Below, one piece after another: positions 31,901-41,925 of a stretch of DNA of 64,000 bases. Each line of letters starts with the position of its first letter. Position 1 is the stretch's first letter. The stretch covers positions 1-64,000 of the forward strand of contig JAUCBJ010006969.1 of NCBI GenBank assembly GCA_032718475.1, given 5' to 3'. Both the position numbers and the translations under genes were made by a program. The stretch is from Nemertoderma westbladi. Taxonomy: Eukaryota; Xenacoelomorpha; Nemertodermatida; Nemertodermatidae. The notes beneath the pieces are model-generated. The model saw only the letters and a list, made by a program, of their open reading frames with translations. It did no database searches and was not told the origin of the DNA.

Positions 31901-34900
31901 ATCCGATACCCTAGAATCACCCCGTTCCAGAACCGCTCCGGGACGGGCTCCCACGTGACCCGGAAGCGAGTTGGCGTCGTCGCGATGACCCGCACATCAA
32001 GGGGTCCCGCCGACGGTTTATCCTCCAGCGTCGTTCCCGCTTTCACGACGCTATGCGGCCCGTTACCCATGTCGTTGTAAGCGCTAACTCGCACCTCGTA
32101 CCGATGGAACGGAAGCAGATCGTAGATGAGGTAACTGTTGGCGTTCTCATCCTGGAACATTGTTTCGGTCCAGGTGAGGTTGCCGACCAGTCGGTAGTCG
32201 ATCTGGTAGCCTTCGAGTCGTCCGTTCCAGTTGACTTCCTTCAGCGGGATCCACGTCACGGCCAACGTGTCGGACCTGCTGCTGCGCACCAACAGGTCCC
32301 CGGGTGGGGCGGTGGGCGGCGCAACCTTGGTGCGAACCTCCTCCGTGTACTCCGAGGGCGGACTACTCCCGGCGGAGTTCTTCGCCGTGATCCGGAACTT
32401 GTACTTGGTCCAGGGAGTCAACCCGGTCACCACTATCTTCCGGGCGTCCGGTTTATTTGTCTCGAGATGGACCTCCACCGGTTCCGGACCTCCGTCTATC
32501 AAGGCCTCCACCTTCCACGTATAGATTAGCGACTCCTGGTAGCCGCTGTTGAATACGATGACGGCAGTGCGCTCTGTGACGGACTCAACCACGAGATTGG
32601 TCGGGGGCTGAGGGAGGACCGGTTTATCCCCGGAACGGATAACTTCCGAGGTCGCCACCCCCAGACCAATGCGTGTCCGCGCAATAGCGCTGATATTATA
32701 CTCCATGGATTTATTGAGTCCTTCGATTCTGTAAGAAACGCTGGTGTTACCCGTAAATGTTTGGTTACGTAGCGTCTCCGTGTGGTTTATTCGCATCCAG
32801 GTGAGCAGATAGGCGATTACGACTCCGTTGGGATGGGTGGGAACATCCCATTTAACCGTGAGGGAGGTGTCCTGGATGTTACTGAACTCGAAGTTAGAGA
32901 CATGCCCTGGGACGTCGTCTATAGTTTTAGCTACAAACGGAGCGCTGTGCGGACCTTCACCCGCCCCTGGTAAAACAAATATAATTATTATTGGAATTTT
33001 AAATATTTTACGGTTTATTATTTAGTAGGGCCTATTGAAGGTGAAACTGAACGCATTGGTAGTTTGGGAATTCTATATGCGTACGGGACGAGGGGGTGGA
33101 GGATTGCACCACCCCCCACCCCCCCCCCCCCCCCCCCCAGCTAATAAAAGTTTATTTATTTTTTAGTATTAAAGCGTTTTCCTACAGTAGCAGATTGCTT
33201 AAAAAGATTCCGCTCTCTGCGCTCGCGTTATATAGGCCTATTCCTTTACTAATAAATTTACTTTAATGCTTAACAGTACAATGATAAACAACTAACCGGT
33301 GACAGCAATCATTGTTATATTGTATATGGTGTAGGGAATTAACCCCAACATGTAAACAACCCGATCTATAGTGGTGTCAACGTCTCTGTAGATGATCTCC
33401 TCGAGAATGTTGGTGTGATCATCGTGTCCGTCGAACAACGGATGGGCCCGGAGTTTGTAGTTGAGCAACTTCCCCCTGAGATCCTGCGGGTTGACTTCCT
33501 CGTAAAACACCCGCAATGTCGTCGCGTTCTCCGAGGTTACGTTTAGGATGACGGGAGCCGCGTTGGGGATCCCTTCTTTAGTCGTCGCGTTCAGCTCTTC
33601 GCTAAAGTTACCGACGCCCATATCGTTGTAGGCCGCCACTTTAATCGCGTACTCCGTGTAGATACCCAACTCGGTGATGTTGTAGAAGAGATTAACGATA
33701 TCTGTGATGTTCTTGGTTACTCCTCCGAGAGAGGAGCTCCCGGCAGAACCAACTCTGTAGTGAAGAACGTATCCTCGAAGGATCCCGTTCTGGAACTCTA
33801 TAGGCGGCGCCTCCCAGCGGACTAGGATGCTCCGGTTGGTCTGCGGGATGACCGCGGTCAGTCTGGGGGCCTGGGAGGGCGCCTGTTCCGGCAGCACGAA
33901 CCACTCAGTGGTCGCCGGTTCGCTGACGCCGTAATGGTTGCCGGCGGTTACCCGGAACCTGTACTCGTACGAGGGCCGCAGGTTCTCCACCAACTGCTCC
34001 ACCACGTCGGACCTCGTGTCCACGTTCGTCTTGTACAACTCCCACTGCGGGGCACCCAAGGCCTCCTTCTGACTCAGCGATATATTGTACTCCGTGAGCG
34101 GCGAGTTCCCATCCCAGGGTCGCCCCCAACGCAGCAGGACCGCGTGGTTCAGCGTGACGAACTCGTAGGCGAGATGGGCCGGGGCTCTGGGGACCTCGAT
34201 TACTACCACCGAGAACTCCTCCTGACTGAAGCCAGCGTTGTCCCCCGTGGAGATTACCCGGCTGGTTATGTTGCACGCCCATTCGCCTTTGTCGTCGGCA
34301 CGGAGACCCTGGATGTGCAGTGAAGTCCCGTCGGAGTAGAGGCTAAACCTAGAGTCCGGAGTCCACTCCTAAAGGGAGAAAATATAACGCTTTATTTACC
34401 TACATACATTTTATTATTTTCATTAATTAACATTATTTTGGGCGATTGGCCACACCTTAGTTTATTATTTAACTTGCACCTTGGAGATGGATAAAATGTA
34501 AATAATTATTAATTATATACCGGTAATATACTGACAGTTAGTTACAAAACCGAAGAGTAAGCGGAATTAAACGAAGGTTGGATGACAACACGACAACTTT
34601 GCGGATATGGGTTGCATGTAATAATAATAATAATAAATCATGCACTTATAGCGCGCTTAATCCGCGTCGGTTCTAAAGCGCTGTTAAATTCCATAGATTG
34701 TGTCACAAAGTTTAGTTTAGATTTGAAAAGCCCTATTGAAGAGTTCGGTTTTTTGAAGGCTGCGGAAAGTTGTCAGTACCGGTATGTCAGACCAGTGGCG
34801 GTTCGAGTTTGATATATGATGTATAATATCTATTACAGTATTAAGCCATACTAACTAACGCTAAATGCACATTCATTCCCCTGTTACTAACCTCAATTTC

Positions 34901-36778
34901 GCCAGCCACACGGATACGTATGTATTGATCGGTCCACTCCTCGCTCCCAGACCGCTCTCTGTGCTTCCAGATAACGTCGACCTCCACCCCCACCCCGGTA
35001 GTAACGTTACACCACAACGTCGTAGAGTCGCCTATAATCGCCTTTAACGTCCTCTCGACCACAACCTCAGTCTGCTCGATAACGTGGACATTAAACACCC
35101 GGGAATCCGTCTCGTAGTACTGCTGCACGCCGCTACTCGCCCGACAGGACCACGTGTTGTTATCAGTTCGATCCACCGAAGTTATAAACAAGGTGGAGTT
35201 CTCCTTACCGGATCCGGTGATGCGGTAGCGGCCCATGGTGGTAGAGATCTCTAGGTTCCCGTTGATCCACACCATATCGGGATCCGGCTTACCTTCGGCG
35301 CGGCAGTTCAGCAACAGCGGGTAGCCCATCACGGCGGACACGTTTCGAGGCTCGTCTCCAACGATTCTGGGAGGCTCCGAGAGGATCTCGACCATGGTAG
35401 ACGCGCTGGAGATACCGTGCTCGTTCCAACCGAAACACTGGTAGACACCGAACTGCCGCTGTTGGTCGATGTTGCTGATAACGATACGACCGCCTGATAC
35501 CTGGGTGTAGGTAGTCGACTGCTGTTTAGCGGTGTTGTAGTACCAATCTATGCTCGCTTGTGGTACTCCGGTGAATCTACAGTTCAGCTCTACGGTGTCG
35601 CTCTGACTTACGACCACGTTAGCGGGAGGGTGGACGCTCACACTGGGGGGACTCTCTACGGTAAGTTGGGCGCTGGTCGAGAGTCCATCCCCCTCGCACG
35701 AGTAGGTCCCCGTGAGCGAGTAGAGAACGCGCAGCCTCCATCCATAGCTGCTGCTGATGTCCACGGCGTTCCCACTGGTGAGACGCTCCCCGTTGAGGGA
35801 CCAGGTCACGGAGACCGGGTTTGATCGCCTCTCGACGACGCAGTTGAACTCCGCCCGAGACGTACCTCCACCTCGCGACACGTAGACAAGGTCCTGCGGT
35901 GAGTAGACCTGTCGCGCTTGGAAGGAGGAAGATTGCGCCGTCCCAACGGTTATAAAGACTTGATTACCGTCGGCGATGGACCCCGGGATGGCGGTGTTGG
36001 AGAGCCGACAACGGAACTGGAGGTCCGACTGGACGTTGAGAACGACGAGTTTGTGGTCGACTGTAACGAAACGATCCTTCGAGTCAACGATTAGATGCTC
36101 GTTATCCCAGACGGTTACGTCCACCCACTCCACCTTTACCGATTCGGCCGGCTGTGAGTCGATATTTTGGGGGCAACTCAACACGGTAAAGTCGCCTTTA
36201 TTTACGTTGAATCTGCTGCCGCTGGAAAGGCCGCCCCAGTTCGCGTAGGCGACTATAACTCGTCCGAAGTTCGACTTCATCTTCCAGGTCCTGTAGCGCT
36301 GCGTGAAGTCGTTGTGCGATACTCGACACTCGTAGTAACCATCGTCGACCCCTCGACGAGCGTTATTCACGCTGAAGGTGCTCGAGTATATCGAGCCACT
36401 GTGGGCCTCCACTGTGTCTGAGTGACGGGAAGAACCCCTCGGATCGTCGATAGTGGCGTAATGAATCCAGTCGAAAGTGAGTACGCGATTAGAGTTCGTT
36501 GAGTCTGATTCTAATATAAAACTCACCCCGCACTCGAGCGCAAATAATCTCCCTTCCTCGATAGTCACGTCGGTGGGATGGAGAGTAAATGTGACCAACA
36601 TTGATGGCGGGTCGTCTTCTATACCCATTGCAGTCGGTAATATAAGTAAACATAGCAACAGGTACCGGTACAGTAATTGTGACGAATTTATGGCTCCGTT
36701 AGCGCTGTGAGAATGATGGTGACCTTGTCGATGAAAGTTACAACAGGGGACAATGGAAGTAGAAATCCTTGCCATCAT
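28907..36778 (-). CDS. SDK: Sidekick, homophilic Ig/FN3 cell-adhesion receptor, complete in four exons
   Basis: Minus-strand exons are 36778-34892, 34368-33297, 32966-30857 and 30737-28907. Together they are 6900 nt, 2299 residues plus stop, with phases 0, 1 and 2 all consistent. All three donors read GTTAGT; acceptors are TTTAG, ACCAG and AATAG. A hydrophobic signal (LLYRYLLLCLLILP, residues ~36-49) is followed by six Ig domains (exon 1 into exon 2, e.g. ...ADDKGEWACN) and thirteen FN3 domains, exactly the sidekick plan. Next come a TM helix at ~2048-2070 (FPIIICLCGVILIIILIASL), a ~230-residue cytoplasmic tail and a C-terminal SSFV, the PDZ-ligand end by which sidekicks bind MAGI-type scaffolds. 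Family role: homophilic adhesion at synapses and tricellular junctions. The start is the first Met of MMARIS; the N-region before the signal core is long. SDK1 versus SDK2 cannot be assigned. The CDS is much richer in GC than its flanks. Confidence 0.97.
33119..33138. repeat. Poly-C tract in sidekick intron 2
   Basis: A run of 20 C after ACCCCCCA, inside the intron 32967-33296. Confidence 0.9.
34615..34695. repeat. Short dispersed repeat in sidekick intron 1 (AAT run plus 'TTATAGCGCGCTT' core)
   Basis: (AAT)n followed by CATGCACTTATAGCGCGCTT and, ~20 bp on, TCTAAAGCGCTG. From general knowledge, a core of CATTTATAGCGCTT followed by TCAAAGCGCT is a widely dispersed short repeat in marine animal genomes. 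Only one copy is visible here, so the assignment is by resemblance. Confidence 0.5.
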
Positions 36779-37899
36779 TTATTCGACGAATAATTATAGA
36801 CCTATATCACGCCAATGAGACTGGCAGATATTTAGAACAACAAAATATGATCAATAAATCAAATGCGCAGCTATAAAACTTTATATGTTTCTTAAGTTGA
36901 ATTTAAAGTATCTGATTCTAATTATATAAAATGCTACTGTAAAAGTAATGACTGAATGAAGTTATCAAATATAAAACTACAGCCCGGCCAACTACAGACT
37001 GACAGAACCATGGGAGTATATATATATCTATATTACAAAAGCTAAGTGTGTGAGAGTGTGTTTGTGCAATAAATAAATAAAATATGCAAAATTTTGCGGT
37101 AGCGGTAACGGCAGAACGGTAGGCCTATGGCTTTGCGGTAGCGGTATTTACCGCTGTAGCGGTAGTTGCGACAGCAAAAAGCGCGGAATTTGAGGTAGCG
37201 GTAGCGGTAGTACCATACGATCCCTGCTAACAGCAATATATTAATTTATCGGCAATAAATTAAAAGTAATTTAATAGTAAATTCAACAATAATAAACGAG
37301 AAATTCAAAATGACTCGCACCAAACTGTTAAGTAAAACAAAGACCAAAATAATAATAAGTAAATTACTTAAGTGTTTAAACAAAATAATAAGTAAAATGT
37401 AAAAAAACAGTCCAGTAACTACGGTAGGGTAATTCCATCCAAATTCGACAAATCGCGGTGGCATGGGGGTCATCGATTTCGTTTATTTTTGGATATATGG
37501 TCGGAAATGGTATAAAATGACACCTGATGAAATATTTCTGATGATGGTGTATTGGTTTTCTGGTTTTCGAGATATTGCAGTCTATTGCATGTTTATTGTA
37601 CACATATACAGGTCTCATACACATTAAAACCATGAATAAATACCATCCACATGTCAGACCAACTTTTCTATGTGGCCAAAGATTGGACTTTTCGACAAAT
37701 TTTGTCTTTTTGAGGCTTGAATTAGAGTGGTCTGCTTAGTCAAAACATTTAGTAAATAGTTAGATATACCAAACTGCCAAAGGGGGGTTCTGTGGTACAA
37801 TTTTCATGTACCACCAGCAAGTCAGACTTCCATACCATCATCTGGAAAATTGAAACTTTCCAAAATTGCTATACTTCGGAACATCACTGCAAGCGTCTG
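36779..37899. other. Upstream flank of sidekick; GCGGTA-rich patch
   Basis: 37095-37215 is rich in GCGGTA/TACCGC hexamers, a degenerate microsatellite with both orientations present. The rest, including a stretch around 37420-37640, has no recognised ORF. The sidekick promoter should lie in the first part, but no core element stands out. Confidence 0.5.
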
Positions 37900-38040
37900 A
37901 AGGTAAATAATTTTAACATATTATTGACTAATTTCAATACCCAATGAGTTATACAGTAGGGTTCCCTATCCCGATCGGGATATATGAATATATCCCGATC
38001 GCTGGATCGGGATATTTACATATCCCGATCGGGATATATT
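37900..38040. repeat. Repeat family C, copy 1: 54-bp lead plus CAGTAGGG and CCCGATCGGG palindromes
   Basis: 37900-37953 is repeated at 41193-41246. It is followed by CAGTAGGGTTCCCTATCCC and several ATATCCCGATCGGGATAT palindromes (a perfect 18-bp one at 38020-38037). CAGTAGGGTTCCC recurs at ~40268 and, as CAGTAGGGTCCCC, at ~41927, each time leading into the same palindromes. This copy is the unoccupied version of the site into which the TIR element at 41247-41923 inserted. Confidence 0.85.
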
Positions 38041-38099
38041 CAACCTTTCCATAAAGCGACCTAAACTATAAAAAAGCGACCCAAATGGTGCCATCCAGC

Positions 38100-38917
38100 C
38101 GCAGCCAGGGATGTTAAGTGTTCTTTTATTGTTCTTTTCTTTTATGTTCTTTTATAATAAAAGAACAATTCCATATTTTTAGCGAATTGTTCTGTTATTA
38201 GCTGATTAGGCCCCTATCAGCCTATGGAATTACTAACAGACTAAGAAAAGGAAACTGCAAAAGTAGTGAGAAAATCTACTCTAACCATCCCCAGGCATGT
38301 AGTGTAGCCTAACTCTAGAAACAACAATTATCTGATTATTTGATTGTCAATATGCTGATATGGAGTGACGAGTGAGGAACGCCACAACCGGTAGGCCTAC
38401 TCTACGTGGGCTTATTTTGCTCCATTAGACAAGGGCAGAAGGGTTGGAGGTGGAGGGGAGTGAGGAATGCCCCCACCCCATACTATACTGCTCTACGTGG
38501 GCTTATTTTGTTCCTTTAGCAGACAGGGTTGGGTGGGCGTGGGAGTGAGGAACGCCCCATGCTCTACTGCTCTACGTGGGCTTATTATGTTCCATTAGAC
38601 AAGCGTTGGATATGAGTGAGAAACGCCCCATACTCTACTGTTCTACGTGGAACGCCTCATACTCCTCATGGGTTTATTTTGTTCCAATATAGCTGTACAG
38701 ACAAGGTGCAAGGGTTGGATGGAAGTGAAGAACACCAAACAGTCAAATACTGTAACTGGTAACACTCTGACACTTTACAGCTTTATAGGCCTACTAAATA
38801 CATTATAAATGTTCTTTTATGTTCTTTTATCAGTTTATGGTCTTTTAATGTTCTTTTATGGTCTTTTATATCAAAGAACAAATCAGTTTTTAAAAAATTG
38901 TTCTTTTAACATACCTG
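38100..38917. mobile_element. Non-autonomous hAT-like element with 8-bp TSD CATCCAGC
   Basis: CATCCAGC occurs at 38092-38099 and again at 38918-38925. Inside are inverted ends CAGGGATGTTAA (38106) and CAGGTATGTTAA (read inward from 38917), each followed by several GTTCTTTTA-type motifs. hAT elements have CA-starting TIRs and 8-bp TSDs, so the fit is good. Six extra bases (CGCAGC) lie between the left TSD and the TIR. The interior holds about four ~85-90-bp tandem units containing CTCTACGTGGGCTTATT and AACGCCCCATAC, and no transposase. Confidence 0.8.
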
Positions 38918-38925
38918 CATCCAGC

Positions 38926-39269
38926 AGATAGATCAGAAAAAATGGGTTATATTCGTTTGTGCCCCGCAAAGTGGTGTTAGGGCTTTCAAAAGATATTGCA
39001 GAGTGAATATCATATATTTTGTAAATATCCCGATCGGGATATATTGTGGTAGGCTAATCATGAGAGATGAGATGATTGTATTTTTTTGTATAATGTATAA
39101 GTCATGTAAGTGTACCATTACTGGATTAGGAGGGCAGCTGGGTAGAGGCTAGAGGGTGTGTGTCACTACTACCAGACTGCCAGACAGCCAGAACCAGACT
39201 ACTGGACTACAAACAGACAGACAGGGAATACTGCAGTTTAGTGTGTAGTACCGGTATCTGCCTACCAGG
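38926..39269. other. Spacer with one CCCGATCGGG palindrome
   Basis: A TATCCCGATCGGGATAT palindrome lies at ~39027-39044, related to repeat family C. There is no coding content. Confidence 0.6.
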
Positions 39270-39276
39270 TAGTACC

Positions 39277-40032
39277 AGCATGGCCTACTATATATACGGC
39301 CTAACAAGCTACTGCGGCCTCTTAAAAAAAAGAGGCCATTACTTACATTCGCAGCATTATTAATTATTGTCCTTATTTGAATACAGTAACAATATTATTC
39401 ATATCCCGCGATGTGGTGCGAGCCATGCAGGTGGCAATCTGAGCATACAAGTACTGTTATGAGTATCAGCGATTGTGGAGCGAGCCACAAAGACAGCAAT
39501 TTTAGCATAAAAGCACTACATATTAGTGTTAAGCCTTGTCGTGAAAAATATGGAGTTTAAGTAGAATAGGACAACACCTGTAAAGACAGACATAAATATG
39601 GACACACCAGTTCCATGGACCACCGCTTGATGGCTATTACGTGATTTTTTCAAACTCTTATAAGTCGGTGTATGTATAGAGATTCGTTTTATGTGTGGGT
39701 ATTTTTGAATTTGAAATACCGGTTAAAATAAATAAATGTTGCTAATTATTACTTGTATTACGTGTTAATTATTTATTTGGTCAATAATAATTATTATAGG
39801 CCTAGCACATTACACAGTTCAGCACAATCTAAAATCACGACTGTCACGACTGTACTGTCAGACTGTGTTATGTACGAACAGATCAGTATAAGCCAACTGC
39901 AAACTGCAGTACAGACTGCCACCTCAATAGGCTACTGCCTGACTGCTGTACTGTACTGTACTGTTGAAATGAATGGCCTCTTTTTTTAAGAGGCCGCAGT
40001 AGCTTGTTAGGCCGTATATATAGTAGGCCATG
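39277..40032. mobile_element. 756-bp fold-back element with TSD GTACCAG
   Basis: Ends CATGGCCTAC...GTAGGCCATG form inverted repeats of ~60 bp that include TATATACGGCCTAACAAGC and a nested hairpin (GGCCTCTT-A/T run-AAGAGGCC). GTACCAG flanks both sides (39270-39276 and 40033-40039); with one base of ambiguity the duplication may be 8 bp. The interior is AT-rich with a repeated 'gagccacAaagacagcaattt/gagccatGcaggtggcaatct' motif and no transposase. Confidence 0.8.
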
Positions 40033-40134
40033 GTACCAGCCTACGTCAGTACGTAGCCCTACTATGAAATTTCAACAGTTTGTTACAGTCTGACAGTACC
40101 GTATCCCATATAGGCTACAGCCTGACAGCAGTAC

Positions 40135-41115
40135 AGCGCGAAGGTCTCTTAAACGTTTCAACAGATTGTTTCAGTATCTCACATACTGCGCCCAAACAGC
40201 CAAAGGTCTCTTAAACGTTTCAATAGATTGTTTCAGTATCCAACGTGCTGCATGAAGGTCTCTTACGTCAGTAGGGTTCCCTATCTGCCTATCTGCCTAT
40301 CCCGATCGGGATATACACTTATAAGGTACCGGTAATATATCCCGATCGGGATACATTGGATATGTCAATGTACTGTACATTGTGTATAGGCCTACTGTCA
40401 TTTATATTTACTACTGTATATTATACTGTTCTATGTAAAACTACAGTCTGACAGTATATTTCGAAAACTAGAATGTCAATAAATATTATCAGAATGTGAA
40501 GTGTGGTCTGCACTGCAAACCATAACTCAAACCACCTAAAAAAAAACGTGAAGAAAACGAAACCAGTGAAATGACAATGGTAATGCATTTACTGTACAGA
40601 TTCGTGCATGACTGCATGACACTGAATAATCCTGATATTCTGTTGTACCGGTCTGCCGTTAATTGAATCTGTTCAGAAGACTTCGGGCAGCATGTTGGAT
40701 ACTGAATCAATCCATTGAAACGTTTGAGACTGTGAGCGTGAGGCCTTCGCGCAGTATGTGAGATTCTGAAACAAATCCGTTGAAACGTTTAAGAGACCTT
40801 CATCTGTTCATGCTGCACGTACCAGCGTACGTGGGGTACTGTAACAATCTGTTTAACGTTTAACTGTTTAAGAGGCTATCGTGAGCAGCATGTTGGAATA
40901 GTTGGATAGGCTACTGAAACAATCTATTGAAACGTTTAAGAGACCTTCATACAGCACGTGGCTGCGTGGGGTAGGTACTGTAACAAATCTATTGAAATAT
41001 TCAAGATACCTTCGCGCAGTATATGGTGTATGGGATACTGCTGTACTGAAACAATCCGTTGAAACGTTTAAGAGACCTTTGTGCAGCATATTGGATTCTG
41101 AAACAATCGGTTGAA
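40135..41115. repeat. Repeat family C, copy 2, with ~52-bp degenerate tandem units in both orientations
   Basis: 40135-40260 has two units in inverse orientation (CTCTTAAACGTTTCAA...). 40268-40360 has the CAGTAGGG/CCCGATCGGG lead. 40380-40720 matches 42020-42290 (ACTAGAATGTCAATAAATAT, AAACGTGAAGAAAA). 40690-41115 has direct units (ATTGAAACGTTTAAGAGACC). It is a diverged direct duplicate of the block at 41926-43560. Confidence 0.8.
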
Positions 41116-41246
41116 TCGTTTAAATGTTTTAGACACAATAAAGGCTGTTTTTTTCACCACCCACTTGTCAGATATTTTATGTGTAACAAACAAAGGTAAA
41201 TAATTTTAACATATTATTGACTAATTTCAATACCCAATGAGTTATA

Positions 41247-41923
41247 TACCTTCTGATACAGTACTATTAATTATTATATCATAATAGAAAGAAAAGCTGT
41301 TTGAAATTCATCTATATAATTCCCTAATCCCGGCCAAGGGCAGCAGGGAATGGAACGTAACACAGTATGTTCATTATGATGAGGCAAGTCAGTGATAATT
41401 AATATAGTTACCGTATTATGGCGTACTTTATAATCTTCTATAACGAAGAAAGTAAAGGCAGTTCAACGCAAGGTTGCTGTTGTCCCTTGTGTTGATGTTC
41501 CTACTGATCAGAAAGATGAGGATGAGAATATCTGCTGCAAGTGTAAAAAAAAATGGGCCAGTGATACAAAAAAAAATCAGAAGATTTGGGTTGGTGTGCG
41601 ATGTGTGCGATAAATATTGGTCATGCACCAGCTGCCTACCAGTTAATTTCGATTACGATGCAGAATTTGTCTGCGATCACTGTTCATAAAGGAATTGCAT
41701 GATCTACATACTGTACAATACTGCTATACTCAATAATTGATCTATTATCTTTTTTACCATAATAACTATATTAATTATCACTGACTTGCCTCATCATAAT
41801 GAACAAACTGTATTACGTTCCATTCCCTGCTGCCCTTGGCCGGGATTAGGGAATTATATAGATGAATTTCAAACAGCTTTTCTTTCTTTTATGATATAAT
41901 AATTAATAGTATCCGAAGGTGTA
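41247..41923. mobile_element. TIR element (~170-bp inverted ends, TA target) carrying a PHD-finger fragment
   Basis: Starts TACCTTCTGATAC and ends GTATCCGAAGGTGTA. The arms (41247-41420 and 41755-41923) pair over ~170 bp, including CCGGCCAAGGGCAGCAGGGA and ATTCATCTATATAATTCCCT with their complements. TA lies on both sides, and the family C copy at 37900 shows the uninterrupted sequence GAGTTATACAGTAGGG, fixing the boundaries to within a base. A TA target suits Tc1/mariner/pogo-type elements; arms this long are unusual for them. No transposase remains. Confidence 0.85.
41434..41689 (+). pseudogene. Broken PHD-type zinc finger, C-terminal fragment
   Basis: The first frame reads ...DEDENICCKCKKKW...KIWVG. 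One extra base at about 41596 shifts the frame, after which CDVCDKYWSC, CLP and FVCDHCS follow, ending in TAA at 41687-41689. The Cys spacing and the W near the third pair fit a PHD finger. The usual His of the W-x-H/C stretch is Ser here. C-terminal PHD-like fingers are known in some DNA-transposon proteins, so this may be the tail of the lost transposase rather than a captured host exon. Confidence 0.65.
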
Positions 41924-41925
41924 TA

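Noticed and set aside
29171-34323. Plus-strand ORFs over sidekick exons
   Set aside because: Antisense shadows of the minus-strand Ig/FN3 exons, with no family motifs.
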